In this document: positions 1 through 8,561 of the stretch, in pieces
Position numbering within the stretch: the stretch's first letter is position 1
Layout: each line of letters begins with the position of its first letter
Translations under genes and position numbers: made by a program
Notes under the pieces: generated by a model
The model's database searches: none
What the model saw: the letters and a program-made list of their open reading frames with translations, nothing else
What the model was told of the DNA's origin: nothing
Assembly (NCBI RefSeq): GCF_018982965.1
Contig: NZ_JACBYP010000019.1
Span: 29,310-93,309, forward strand
Length of the DNA: 64,000 bases
Origin: Streptomyces mayonensis
GTDB lineage: Bacteria; Actinomycetota; Actinomycetes; Streptomycetales; Streptomycetaceae
Direction: 5' to 3'

Positions 1-2
1 CG

Positions 3-719
3 CTGGACCCCAACGCGCTGTGCGACTCCCTCAAGAAGGCCATGGACGCGGGGATCAAGGTCGTCACCTACGACTCCGACACCAAGCCGGAGTGCCGCTA
101 CGCGTTCGTCTCCCCGGCGAGCTCCGAGGACATCGCCGTGCGGCAGCTGGAACTTCTCGGCGAGCAGACCGGCTACCAGGGCGACATCGCGATCCTCTCG
201 GCCGGAGAGACGGCCACGAACCAGAACGCCTGGATCGCCAGCATCAAGAAGGAACTCCAGGACGCGCGGTACAAGGACATGCGGCTCGTCGACGTCGTCT
301 ACGGCGACGACGAGCCGGAGAAGTCCTACGAGAAGGCCGAGGAGCTGCTCGACAAGTACCCGAACCTGAAGGGCATCATCTCCCCCACCACCAACGGCAT
401 CAAGGCAGCCGCGAAGTACCTGTCGCAGTCGGAGTCCAAGGGCGACGTGAAGCTGACCGGTCTCGGCGCCCCCAACGACATGCGCCCGTACATCAAGGAC
501 GGCACGGTGGACGCGTTCGTGCTGTGGGACCCGTCCAGGCTCGGGGAGCTGGCCGGGCACGCCGCCGTCGCTCTCGCCTCCGCGCAGGTCACCGGCCGCG
601 AGGGGCAGATGTTCCTGGCGGGTGACATGGGCTGGTTCCAGCTCAGCCAGGACGGTGTCATCACGCTGGGCGAGCCGACGGTCTTCAACGCCGACAACAT
701 CGACAAGTACGACTTCTGA
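3..719 (+). CDS. Sugar ABC transporter substrate-binding protein, RhaS-like (5' truncated)
   Basis: The reading frame is open from the window edge, so only the C-terminal 238 or so residues are present and any signal peptide is missing. The protein matches the periplasmic-binding-protein type I fold of rhamnose/ribose/AI-2 binding proteins. The stretch reading GIKVVTYDSD followed by repeated alpha/beta segments, ISPTTNGIKAAAKYL and a C-terminal VLWDPSRLGELAG is typical of RhaS-type lipoproteins. These deliver sugar (rhamnose in the named family) to a CUT2 permease at the membrane. The other transporter genes would lie upstream of the window. An alpha-L-rhamnosidase lies 41 kb away, but no direct link can be shown. 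Substrate assignment is family-level inference. Confidence 0.8.
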   Translation: MDPNALCDSLKKAMDAGIKVVTYDSDTKPECRYAFVSPASSEDIAVRQLELLGEQTGYQGDIAILSAGETATNQNAWIASIKKELQDARYKDMRLVDVVYGDDEPEKSYEKAEELLDKYPNLKGIISPTTNGIKAAAKYLSQSESKGDVKLTGLGAPNDMRPYIKDGTVDAFVLWDPSRLGELAGHAAVALASAQVTGREGQMFLAGDMGWFQLSQDGVITLGEPTVFNADNIDKYDF

Positions 720-797
720 GCGGCGTCCGCACTCGTCCCGGTCCCCGCGGGAGACGTCCGGTGTCCTCGTGCCGGCGGCAGACCCCGGCCGCCGCAC

Positions 798-1808
798 TCA
801 CCGGACGTCTCCGCCGGACGCCCCCGGGCCGCCCGGCCCTCCGGCGTTGCCGCCCGGTCCCCCGGCGTTCAGGTGCTGCAGTGCCTCGACCAGCTCCTGG
901 CAGGCCCGTTCCACCGACCGCCGGGTGTGGAGCTGCTCGCTGATCACCGCGGACAGCAGCAGCGCGGTCAGCCCGAGGGTCCCGTTGAACGCCTGGAGCT
1001 TCATCAACGTCTCGATCTCGGTCAGCCTCCCGAAGGACCCGGCCTCCTGCCCCGCCGCGACGGTCGCCAGCACGGAGGCGAAGAGGGCACACGACATGCC
1101 GCCCGCGAGCTGGAAGCGCAGCACGGACCAGATCAGCAGCGGGTACACCAGGAAGAACACGCTGACCGGGCTGTACGTGATCAGCGGCACCAGGACGCAC
1201 ACGACGACGGCGAGCACCAGCGCCTCGGCCCAGCGCAGCGACAGCGGCGGCAGACGGGCGTGGTGGAGCAGGAGCAGCAGCGGGGTGACGAGGACGACGC
1301 CCATGGCGTCACCGACCCACCAGGCCAGCCAGACGACCCCGAGGTGGTCCGTCGGGAGCTTGTCGGACCACAGCAGCATGCCGACGCCCGTTCCCGAGCT
1401 GACCAGCATGGCGGTCAGCGCCCCGAGGAAGACCAGCGCCAGTCCGTCGCGCAGCCTGCTCAGGCTCAGGCGGAACCCGGCCGTGCGCAGCAGCAGGTGG
1501 GCGACGACCGGGCCGGCGGTGTTGCCCGCCACGATCCCGACGGCCTCGGCCCCGGGGCTGCCCAGCCAGAGGACGACCAGCAGCACGCCGAGGGCGATGC
1601 CCGGCACGCACCAGGGCCCGAACAGCAGCAGGCCTGCCACGGCGACGCCGCTGGCCGGCCAGATGGGGGTGACGACCGCGCCGTCGGCGCCGAGCTGCTG
1701 CGACAGCCCGAGCCGCCCCGCCGCGTAGTAGCAGCCGGCGAGCAGCAGCGTTCCGCAGGCGAGGAGGACCGGTCGCGGCCATGCCCGGACACCCAGCACA
1801 GGAGCCAT
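798..1808 (-). CDS. MASE1-domain integral membrane protein
   Basis: This is a predicted 336-residue multi-spanning membrane protein. Its N-terminal half has the features of MASE1 sensory domains: a YYAAGRLGL motif, a PIWPASGVAVA motif and alternating hydrophobic helices, about eight in total. MASE1 usually precedes a histidine kinase, GGDEF or SpoIIE output domain, but here only a short Gly/Pro-rich tail follows the last helix. The stop of the upstream SpoIIE-type phosphatase gene lies 51 bp before this start on the same strand. The two may therefore be a split sensor and output pair. The start at 1808 is chosen over 1853 because it begins just before the first helix; the alternative adds 15 residues. 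The signal sensed is unknown. Confidence 0.7.
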   Translation of the reverse strand: MAPVLGVRAWPRPVLLACGTLLLAGCYYAAGRLGLSQQLGADGAVVTPIWPASGVAVAGLLLFGPWCVPGIALGVLLVVLWLGSPGAEAVGIVAGNTAGPVVAHLLLRTAGFRLSLSRLRDGLALVFLGALTAMLVSSGTGVGMLLWSDKLPTDHLGVVWLAWWVGDAMGVVLVTPLLLLLHHARLPPLSLRWAEALVLAVVVCVLVPLITYSPVSVFFLVYPLLIWSVLRFQLAGGMSCALFASVLATVAAGQEAGSFGRLTEIETLMKLQAFNGTLGLTALLLSAVISEQLHTRRSVERACQELVEALQHLNAGGPGGNAGGPGGPGASGGDVR

Positions 1809-1859
1809 CAGACACCGGTGCCGCCGCTGCTGCGAGACGAGGGGGCACGGCAAGGGGCC

Positions 1860-2690
1860 CTACGGCGTAACGGAGCGCCCGTCGTGGCCGACGACGAGCA
1901 CGGCCGCGTCGTCCTCGTGTCCGATCAGCTCGGCGTTCCTGAGTACGGCGGCGGCCAGCGAGTGTGCCTCCATGCCGGTGACGGCGGCGAGGCCCGCCAG
2001 CCGCACCACTCGTTCGAGTCCGTCGTCGAGACTCAGCGAGGGCCCCTCGACCACGCCGTCGGTGACCAGGACGAACACCCCACCGGTGGCAAGCCGGTAG
2101 CGCGTCACCGGGTACTCGCTCCCCTCCAGGACGCCGAGGGGCGGTCCGCCCTCGTCCCGGCAGACCTCCGCCCTGCCGTCCGCCGTGGCCCGGACGCAGG
2201 GGACGTGGCCGGCCCGTGCGCTCTCCAGCAGGCCGGTGGCCGGGTCGTAGCGCAGGAAGGTGCAGGTGGCGAAGAGATCCTTGTTGAGGGAGATCACCAG
2301 TTCGTTGGTGCAGGCGAGCAGGGAGCCCGGTTCGCTCGTCACGGACGCGAGCGCCCGCAGGCCCACGCGGACCTGACCCATGAACGCCGCCGCGTCGACG
2401 GCGTGTCCCTGGACGTCCCCGACGGAGAGGCCGATGCGGCCGTCGGGAAGGGTGAAGGCGTCGTACCAGTCGCCGCCGACGTTCAGTCCGGCGTACGCGG
2501 GCGAGTAGCAGGCGGCCAGGTGGATGCCGGGGACCATGGGCAGGTCCGCGGGGAGCATGTCGCGCTGGAGGGCGATCGCCAGCTCCACCTGGGAGCGCCG
2601 CAGTTCGGCCAGCTCCCGTGTCTGGGTGGTCAGCGAGGCCAGCCGGGCCAGCAGCGCTTCGCCGTCGGGTGCGGGACTCTTGCGGAACAT
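1860..2690 (-). CDS. PP2C-type (SpoIIE/RsbU family) serine/threonine phosphatase
   Basis: This is a 276-residue cytosolic phosphatase. It has a short helical, probably coiled-coil N-terminus (about residues 1-45, RELAELRRSQVELAIALQ) and then a full SpoIIE/PP2C domain. Metal-binding motifs are visible as GGDWYDAF, GDVQGHAVDAA and LVTDGVVEG. Family members dephosphorylate anti-anti-sigma factors or act in partner-switching signalling. The start at 2690 has a good ribosome site (GGGAGTGG). The frame stays open to 3149 through a Pro/Gly/Glu-rich low-complexity stretch that I leave out. It is followed closely by the MASE1 membrane protein gene, which may supply its sensor. No anti-sigma or STAS partner gene is adjacent. 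Confidence 0.85.
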   Translation of the reverse strand: MFRKSPAPDGEALLARLASLTTQTRELAELRRSQVELAIALQRDMLPADLPMVPGIHLAACYSPAYAGLNVGGDWYDAFTLPDGRIGLSVGDVQGHAVDAAAFMGQVRVGLRALASVTSEPGSLLACTNELVISLNKDLFATCTFLRYDPATGLLESARAGHVPCVRATADGRAEVCRDEGGPPLGVLEGSEYPVTRYRLATGGVFVLVTDGVVEGPSLSLDDGLERVVRLAGLAAVTGMEAHSLAAAVLRNAELIGHEDDAAVLVVGHDGRSVTP

Positions 2691-3172
2691 CGACCACTCC
2701 CGGTCCGGGCCGCCCCCGGAATCCCGTCGGGATCCGTCGGCCCCGGACAGTGCAAGTCTGTCACCCGGCTCGCGGGCGGGCACGTCGGGGCGGCGCCGTC
2801 CGGGCGGCAGGGAGACGGGCCCCACGCCATGGGGACGTGTGTCCCTGGGGCTTCCCGGGTCCTTGGGCTCTCCCTGGTCCCGGGGCGCTCCCGGTCCCTG
2901 GGGCCCTCCCTGGTTCCCGGGGTCCTCCCCGGCCCCCGAGTGTTCCAGGTCCCCGTGCCTCCGTGGCACGTCCCGTGGTGCACCCCCGCGGCGTGCCTCC
3001 CCCGGCTCCCGTGGCTCCCCCGGCTCCCGCAGCTCCCGTGGCCCCCGCAGGAGGTACGCCGCGGCTCCGGCAGGGGCATCTCCGTGGGTGCCGCGGCGCG
3101 CTGCCCGCACGAGCGCGCCGGGTGTGCTTCCCACCACGCCCGTACCCACGGCGCGTTCCGTACCCTTGCCGC
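2691..3172. repeat. Low-complexity Pro/Gly-coding divergent spacer
   Basis: This 482-bp spacer separates the phosphatase gene (minus) from the sirtuin gene (plus). The middle (about 2820-3060) is made of imperfect CCCTGG/CCCGGGG/GGCTCC units. The frame is open on both strands: minus reads collagen-like Gly-X-Y text such as PGNQGGPQGPGAP, and plus reads LPGPGALPVPGALPG. I regard these as shadow frames because both neighbours have better internal starts. The promoters of both genes must lie here, but no clear -35/-10 pair stands out. Confidence 0.5.
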
Positions 3173-4072
3173 ATGCGCATGCGGCCGACTCTGAGCTGGA
3201 CCCCGGACGCCGACCTGCCGCCGGGCACCACCGACCTGGCTCCGGTCGCCGACGCCCTGCGCGCCGGACGGGTCCTGGTGCTCAGCGGCGCGGGCATCTC
3301 CACCGAGTCGGGCATCCCGGACTACCGGGGCGAGGGCGGGAGCCTGAGCAGGCACACGCCGATGACCTACCAGGACTTCACCGGCAGTCCCCGGGCACGG
3401 CGCAGGTACTGGGCCCGCAGCCACCTCGGCTGGCGCACCTTCGGCGGTGCCCGCCCCAACGCGGGGCACCGGTCCGTGGCGGCGTTCGGACGCCGCGGCC
3501 TGCTCACGGGTGTGATCACCCAGAACGTGGACGGACTGCACCAGGCGGCCGGCAGCGAGGACGCCGTGGAGCTGCACGGCAGCCTGTCGCGGGTCGTCTG
3601 CCTGTCCTGCGGGGCGTTCAGTCCGCGCCGCGAACTCGCGCTGCGCCTGGAGGAGGCCAACGCCGGGTTCTCGCCGGTGGCGGCCGGGATCAACCCGGAC
3701 GGCGACGCCGACCTCAGTGACGAGCAGGTCGGCGACTTCCGCGTGGTGCCCTGCGCGGTCTGCGGCGGCGTCCTCAAGCCGGACGTGGTGTTCTTCGGCG
3801 AGGCGGTGCCGCCGCCGCGTGTCGAGCACTGCCGCGCGCTGGTCCGCGAAGCGGCCTCGGTGCTGGTCCTCGGGTCCTCGCTGACGGTGATGTCCGGGCT
3901 GCGCTTCGTGCGGCAGGCGGCCCGGGAGGGGAAGCCGGTGCTGATCGTCAACCGGGACCCGACCCGCGGCGACCGGGAGGCCCTCGTACGGGTCGCCCTC
4001 CCGCTCGGCGCTGCCCTGACCACACTGGCCGGCCGGCTGGGCGTGCCCGTGCAGGACGCCGCGCCGGCCTGA
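3173..4072 (+). CDS. NAD-dependent protein deacylase (sirtuin)
   Basis: This is a 299-residue Sir2-family enzyme that removes acyl groups from protein lysines, using NAD and releasing nicotinamide. The NAD-binding signature GAGISTESGIPDYRG is near residue 40 and TQNVDGLHQAAG carries the NVDxLH motif. Then comes the catalytic His in VELHGSLSRVVC, and two Cys pairs (CLSC and CAVC) form the zinc ribbon. GSSLTVMSG and IVNRD complete the Rossmann fold. The length and sequence agree with my memory of the second NAD-dependent deacetylase of S. coelicolor. The start ATG 3173 (or the second ATG at 3179) is preferred to the long low-complexity upstream extension. It appears monocistronic. Confidence 0.93.
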   Translation: MRMRPTLSWTPDADLPPGTTDLAPVADALRAGRVLVLSGAGISTESGIPDYRGEGGSLSRHTPMTYQDFTGSPRARRRYWARSHLGWRTFGGARPNAGHRSVAAFGRRGLLTGVITQNVDGLHQAAGSEDAVELHGSLSRVVCLSCGAFSPRRELALRLEEANAGFSPVAAGINPDGDADLSDEQVGDFRVVPCAVCGGVLKPDVVFFGEAVPPPRVEHCRALVREAASVLVLGSSLTVMSGLRFVRQAAREGKPVLIVNRDPTRGDREALVRVALPLGAALTTLAGRLGVPVQDAAPA

Positions 4073-4146
4073 CGCTACCCCGGCGACGGCCGGCCCGCCC
4101 CGGACGGCCCGGACGGCCCGGACGCGAACTTCCCCGCGCCACCCCC

Positions 4147-4175
4147 TTGACCGCGGTGTCTCCACTCCATACAGT
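4147..4175 (+). promoter_or_regulatory. Housekeeping-type promoter of the sugar operon
   Basis: TTGACC (4147-4152) and TACAGT (4170-4175) are separated by exactly 17 bp, matching a Streptomyces HrdB-type promoter. Transcription would start near 4182, about 57 nt before the first gene of the sugar operon. Confidence 0.65.
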
Positions 4176-4197
4176 CCTCGCACCTCACGAGGTACAT

Positions 4198-4225
4198 CGA
4201 TTAACCAATCGTTAACCGCTTGGTT
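4198..4225. promoter_or_regulatory. Candidate LacI-type operator
   Basis: CGATT-AACC-AATCG is an inverted repeat at 4198-4211. It is followed at once by GTTAAC (4211-4216), and the set is flanked by AACCAA/TTGGTT arms (4203-4208 and 4220-4225). It lies just downstream of the predicted transcription start. That is the usual roadblock position for the LacI regulator encoded as the fourth gene of this operon. Confidence 0.55.
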
Positions 4226-4238
4226 GGAGACCACCCCT

Positions 4239-5528
4239 GTGCGCTCATCGCTGACTCGGCGCGACCTGCTCGCCGCCGGTTCCGGCCTGGCCGCGGCCGC
4301 TGCCCTGCCCGCTCTGTCCGGGTGTTCGTCGTTGGCGTCGGCGGACTCCGACCCGGACACCCTCGTCGTCCACACCCAGCTCGGCACGACCGCGCCGGGC
4401 TCCCCCACCTATCTCGCGGCCGTCGACCTCTTCCGCGAGGAGAATCCGGGGGTCGGGGTCAAGAACCTGGTCAACGGCGACGACCTCGCCCAGGTCTACG
4501 AGACCTCGCGACTGGCCCGCAAGGAGGCCGACGTCGTGATGGTCAACCTCTACGACAAGACGCTGGCCTGGACGGACGTCGACGCGACCGTCGACGTCGG
4601 CCCCTACCTCGACGCGTGGGGGCTGCGCGACCGGGTCCTGCCGGCCGCCCTCGCGGACTGGACCGACGACGAGGGCCGGGTCAGGGCGTTCCCCTACTTC
4701 GCCACGAACTGGCCCGTCGCCTACAACCGCGCCCTGCTCGACCGGGCCGGTGTCGACGCGATCCCCACCACGGGCGACCAGCTGATCGCCGCGGCCCGCA
4801 GACTGCGCGCCAAGGGGCTCGCCCCCGTGACCGTGGGCGGCAACGACTGGACCGGTCAGAAGCTGATGGCGCAGATCATCCAGACCTTCCTGTCCCAGGA
4901 GGAGGCCCGGCACGTCTACACCACCGGCGACTTCGGCGGACGCGGCGCACGCCGGGGCATCGAGTACTTCACGCACCTGCGTGACGCCGGCGTGTTCGCC
5001 GACAAGGCGCAGGGGCTCACGTCCGACTCGATGGCGACGCAGTTCAACACCGAGGAGGCGGCCATCCAGTCGGCGATGTCCTCGGCCCTGGCCAAGGTGC
5101 CCGACGAGGTGGCCCGGCACACCGAGGTGGGCGGCTGGCCGCTGGCCGACGGCGCCGCACACGACGGTCCGACCGTCATCCGGGCCTACACCCTGATCGG
5201 CTTCTGGATCAGTCCCAACGGCGTCCGCAAGATCGAGCAGGTGGAGAAGTTCCTGCGGTTCATGTACAGGCCCGAGATCGTGGCCCGGTTCGTGACGGAG
5301 AGCGGCCGGGACATGGCCCTGCGCACGGACGCCGTCAGCACCGGCTTCCCGCTGGTGGGGGCGGCCCAGCGGCTCGGTCCCGAGGTGAGCCAGGTGCTGC
5401 TGCCCGACGTGTACGTGCCGCCGGCCGCCGCACAGCCGCTGATCACGGCGACCAGTACGTCCTTCACCCGGGGCACCAGCGCGGCCCGGGTGCGGGCCGC
5501 GCTCGAGTCCGCGTACCGCTCGGCATGA
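4239..5528 (+). CDS. Carbohydrate ABC transporter substrate-binding lipoprotein (family 1)
   Basis: This predicted 429-residue exported lipoprotein begins with a twin-arginine-like signal (LTRRDLLAAGSGLAAAAALPA) ending in the lipobox LSGC. The mature part has the two-lobe family-1 binding fold, with NLYDKTLAWTDVD and a Trp-containing GNDWTGQK segment that probably contacts sugar. It should capture an oligosaccharide and hand it to the two permeases that follow. The GTG at 4239 is chosen because GGAG lies 9 nt upstream; a TTG at 4224 is in frame but has no ribosome site. No ATPase gene is present in this operon. That is usual in Streptomyces, where MsiK serves many CUT1 systems. Confidence 0.88.
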   Translation: MRSSLTRRDLLAAGSGLAAAAALPALSGCSSLASADSDPDTLVVHTQLGTTAPGSPTYLAAVDLFREENPGVGVKNLVNGDDLAQVYETSRLARKEADVVMVNLYDKTLAWTDVDATVDVGPYLDAWGLRDRVLPAALADWTDDEGRVRAFPYFATNWPVAYNRALLDRAGVDAIPTTGDQLIAAARRLRAKGLAPVTVGGNDWTGQKLMAQIIQTFLSQEEARHVYTTGDFGGRGARRGIEYFTHLRDAGVFADKAQGLTSDSMATQFNTEEAAIQSAMSSALAKVPDEVARHTEVGGWPLADGAAHDGPTVIRAYTLIGFWISPNGVRKIEQVEKFLRFMYRPEIVARFVTESGRDMALRTDAVSTGFPLVGAAQRLGPEVSQVLLPDVYVPPAAAQPLITATSTSFTRGTSAARVRAALESAYRSA

Positions 5529-5652
5529 GCCGCACGACCGAGTCCGGCCCCGCCCCCGCCCGGCACTTCCGCGGCCCCTCCGCCGGGCACCCGTCGGTGT
5601 CCGTCGCCCGGTCCCCCTCCGTTTCCGCCACCCGTTCTCCGGGAGTCACCGC

Positions 5653-6594
5653 ATGACGACCCTCACCACGACGCCGGACGGCAGCGCGGCCCGTCGCTCC
5701 GACCCGCCGGCCTCCCCCGCCGCCGCACGCCGCGGCCCCCGGCAGGGCGGTACCGTCCTCGCAGTGCCCGCGCTGGTCTGGTACCTGGTGTTCATGGTCG
5801 GGCCGCTGCTGGCGATCTTCGTGATCGCGGCCCTGCACTGGCCGGGCATGCTCCAGCCGGTGTCCTTCGCGGGCCTCGACAACGTCCGGGTGGTGCTGGA
5901 CGACCCGGTGTTCTGGGACGCGGTCCGCAACACCGCCGTCCAGCTGGCCGTCGCCCTGCCCGTGATGATCGTGTGCGCGTACATGGTGGGCTACTACGTG
6001 GCCCAGCGCCCGCCCGGCCACCGGGTCATCCGGTATCTGCTCTTCGTCCCGGGGCTGATCTCGACACCGGCGAAGGCGATGGTCTTCTACGCCGCGCTGT
6101 CACCGGACGGACTGCTCAACGGGGCGCTGGAGGGCGTGGGCCTGGGCTCGCTCACCGACGCCTGGCTGGCCTCGCCCTCGACGGCGCTGGCGGCGCTGAT
6201 CGCCCTGGACGTCTGGGCCGGCATCGGCTTCACCGCCGTACTGTTCGCGGCCCGGCTGGGCAGTGTGCCGGACGAACTCGGGGAGGCCGCCCAGCTGGAC
6301 GGGGCGGGGCACTGGCGGACCATGTGGTCGGTGCACTTCGCCGTGATCCGCGACTACGTCGGCGTGGTGACGATGCTCCAGTTCCTGTGGACGCTGTTCG
6401 GATCCGCGCAGCACGTGCTGCTGCTGACGCAGGGGGGTCCGGGGACGTCGTCGACCACGCTGTCGTTCCTCGTGTACCAGAAGGCGTTCATCGCCGCCGA
6501 CCTCGGCTACAGCCAGACCGTCGGCGTCCTCCTCTTCCTCCTCGGTCTCGTCGGGCTGCTGACGATCCGCCGCGTCTTCCGCCAGAACTACTGA
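5653..6594 (+). CDS. CUT1 sugar ABC transporter permease (MalF/UgpA type)
   Basis: This is a 313-residue inner-membrane protein with about six transmembrane helices. The EAA loop that docks the ATPase reads EAAQLDGAGHWRTMWSVHF near residue 215. The N-terminal 40 residues are Pro/Arg-rich and cytosolic, as in MalF/UgpA homologues. It pairs with the permease encoded 14 bp downstream and receives sugar from the upstream lipoprotein. A 124-bp gap separates it from that lipoprotein gene with no obvious terminator, so the genes are probably one transcript. Confidence 0.9.
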   Translation: MTTLTTTPDGSAARRSDPPASPAAARRGPRQGGTVLAVPALVWYLVFMVGPLLAIFVIAALHWPGMLQPVSFAGLDNVRVVLDDPVFWDAVRNTAVQLAVALPVMIVCAYMVGYYVAQRPPGHRVIRYLLFVPGLISTPAKAMVFYAALSPDGLLNGALEGVGLGSLTDAWLASPSTALAALIALDVWAGIGFTAVLFAARLGSVPDELGEAAQLDGAGHWRTMWSVHFAVIRDYVGVVTMLQFLWTLFGSAQHVLLLTQGGPGTSSTTLSFLVYQKAFIAADLGYSQTVGVLLFLLGLVGLLTIRRVFRQNY

Positions 6595-6608
6595 TCGGAG
6601 CAGCACAG

Positions 6609-7436
6609 ATGAAGCTCGGCAAGCGCTGGCTCCCGGCCCACATCCTGGTGTGGACGTACGCGGTGCTGCTCGTCGTCCCGCTGTACTACTTCCTCGCCTC
6701 GGCCTTCAAGTCGAACGACGAGATCTTCGCGCACCCCTTCGCCCCGCCCTCCTCCCTGGGGCTGGGCAACTTCCGGACCGCGTTCGACAGCGCGGACCTC
6801 GGGCTCGCGGTCGTCAACTCCGCGCTGGTGACGGTGTTCTCGCTGGCGCTCACCCTGCTGCTGGCGATTCCGGCCGCGTTCGCGCTGGCCCGCTCGACCG
6901 GGCGGCTGGCGGGCGTGGTCGAGAAGGTCTTCTCGCTGGGCTTCCTGATCCCGACGTTCGCTGCGCTCTTCCCGACGTTCCTGCTGGCGGCGGCCACCGG
7001 GCTGTTCCACACCCGGATCTTCATGGTGCTGTTCCTGCCCGCGACGGCGCTGCCGCTGTCGGTGGTGATCCTGGTGCAGTTCATGCGCACGATCCCGCCG
7101 GAGATGGAGGAGGCCGCGCGCCTGGACGGGGCGTCCACCTTCGCGGTGCTGCGGCACGTCTACACCCCGATGTGCCTGCCGGGCATCGCCACCGTGCTGC
7201 TGCTCAACTTCCTGACCTTCTGGAACGAGTACCTGTACTCGCTGGTCATCATCGGCCCCGACCCGGCGCAGCGCACGGTGCAGGTGGCGCTGCCCACGCT
7301 GAAGTCGATCACCGGGACGGACTACGGCGTGCTGACGGCGGGCACGGTGCTGACCCTGGTGCCGGTGTGGATCGTCTACACGGTGCTCCAGAAGCGCATG
7401 CAGCAGGCCCTGGTCAGCGGGGCGGTGAAGATGTGA
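6609..7436 (+). CDS. CUT1 sugar ABC transporter permease (MalG/UgpE type)
   Basis: This is a 275-residue membrane protein with six predicted helices and the EAA loop EEAARLDGASTFAVLRHVY. The middle carries the usual FLTFWNEYLYSL segment of MalG-type permeases. The ATG at 6609 is preceded by GGAG at 6597-6600; the much longer open frame upstream is a shadow of the previous gene. The stop overlaps the start of the LacI gene (GTGA), so the two are translationally coupled. Confidence 0.9.
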   Translation: MKLGKRWLPAHILVWTYAVLLVVPLYYFLASAFKSNDEIFAHPFAPPSSLGLGNFRTAFDSADLGLAVVNSALVTVFSLALTLLLAIPAAFALARSTGRLAGVVEKVFSLGFLIPTFAALFPTFLLAAATGLFHTRIFMVLFLPATALPLSVVILVQFMRTIPPEMEEAARLDGASTFAVLRHVYTPMCLPGIATVLLLNFLTFWNEYLYSLVIIGPDPAQRTVQVALPTLKSITGTDYGVLTAGTVLTLVPVWIVYTVLQKRMQQALVSGAVKM

Positions 7437-8476
7437 ACGTCACCAGCGAACGGCCGGGCAGGCGGCCGACGATCAAGGAGGTCGCCGCCGCGGCCGGGGT
7501 GTCGACCGCCGCGGTCTCCCAGGCCTTCAACAACAAGGGCCGGCTCTCCGAGGCGACCCGGCGGCGGATCCTGGACGCCGCGCTGGAGCTGGGCTGGAGC
7601 CCCAGCGCCCCGGCGGCGGCGCTGCGCAACGCCCGTACCCGCAGCCTGGCCCTGGTGGTCCGGCGGCCCACGGACGTGCTGGGCTCCGACCCGCACTTCA
7701 GCGAGCTGATCACCGGCATAGAGGGCGAGTTGGCGCCGCGCGGCTACGGTCTGCTGCTGCACCTGGTCAGCGGTGACCGCGAGGAGAACGGCCTGTACGA
7801 GCGCCTCGCCGCCGAGGGCCGGGTGGACGGCGCCGTGCTCACGGACGCCCGCGACGACGACGGGCGGCCCGCGCTGCTGGCCCGTCTCGGGCTGCCCGCG
7901 GTGCTGCTCGGCTCGCCGGACGACACGGCCGTCGTGCCGCGGGTCGGGCTGCGTGAGCAGGGTGCCGGCATCAGCGAGGCCGTCGCGCACCTGCTGGCCC
8001 TCGGCCACCGGCGTGTCGCCTACGTCAGCGGGCCGCCCGAGCTGCAGCACACCCGGGTGCGCCGGGCGGCCTTCGAGGACGCCCTGCGCGAGGCCGGGCT
8101 GCGTCCCTTCGCGGTGCTGCCCACCGACTTCAGCGAACGCCGCGCCGTGGGCGCCACCGAGGCCCTGCTCGACGCGGCCGAGCGGCCCACGGCGATCGTG
8201 TACGCCAACGACTCGATGGCGGTCTGCGGCATCGGCACCGCGCAGCGCGCCGGTCTGGCCGTGGCCCGTGACGTGTCCGTGGTCGGCTACGACAACCTGC
8301 CGCTCGGCAGCTGGCTCCATCCCCGGCTGACCACGGTCGACCAGCAGGTGCAGCGGGTCGGCGCGGCCGCCGCGCGCATGCTGCTGTCCCTGTGCGGCGA
8401 GCCGGTCGAGGAGAGCGCCCCGACCGGGCGGCCCCGGCTGGTCGTCCGCGAGTCCACGGGGCCCGCCCCGGGCTGA
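7433..8476 (+). CDS. LacI-family transcriptional regulator
   Basis: This is a 347-residue regulator with an N-terminal LacI helix-turn-helix (PTIKEVAAAAGVSTAAVSQAF, roughly residues 11-31) and hinge. The C-terminal sugar-binding domain is PBP-like, with motifs such as HRRVAYVSGP and SVVGYDNLPLGSWLHPRLTT. The GTG start overlaps the stop of the permease gene. It most likely represses this operon through the palindrome at 4198-4225 and is released by a sugar derived from the substrates of the two glycosidases downstream. That regulatory link is inferred from position. Confidence 0.9.
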   Translation: MNVTSERPGRRPTIKEVAAAAGVSTAAVSQAFNNKGRLSEATRRRILDAALELGWSPSAPAAALRNARTRSLALVVRRPTDVLGSDPHFSELITGIEGELAPRGYGLLLHLVSGDREENGLYERLAAEGRVDGAVLTDARDDDGRPALLARLGLPAVLLGSPDDTAVVPRVGLREQGAGISEAVAHLLALGHRRVAYVSGPPELQHTRVRRAAFEDALREAGLRPFAVLPTDFSERRAVGATEALLDAAERPTAIVYANDSMAVCGIGTAQRAGLAVARDVSVVGYDNLPLGSWLHPRLTTVDQQVQRVGAAAARMLLSLCGEPVEESAPTGRPRLVVRESTGPAPG

Positions 8477-8561
8477 TCCCGCAGAAGTCCGCGCCGCGCC
8501 GCGGCACCCCACCGTCCCTCCCTGCATCCCGACACCGCACCCCCACCACCCGAGAAGGACC

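Noticed and set aside
2618..3172. N-terminal extension of the sirtuin
   Set aside because: The extra 185 residues are low-complexity Pro/Gly/Arg text without homology, and the core enzyme with a start at 3173 has the expected length of 299 residues.
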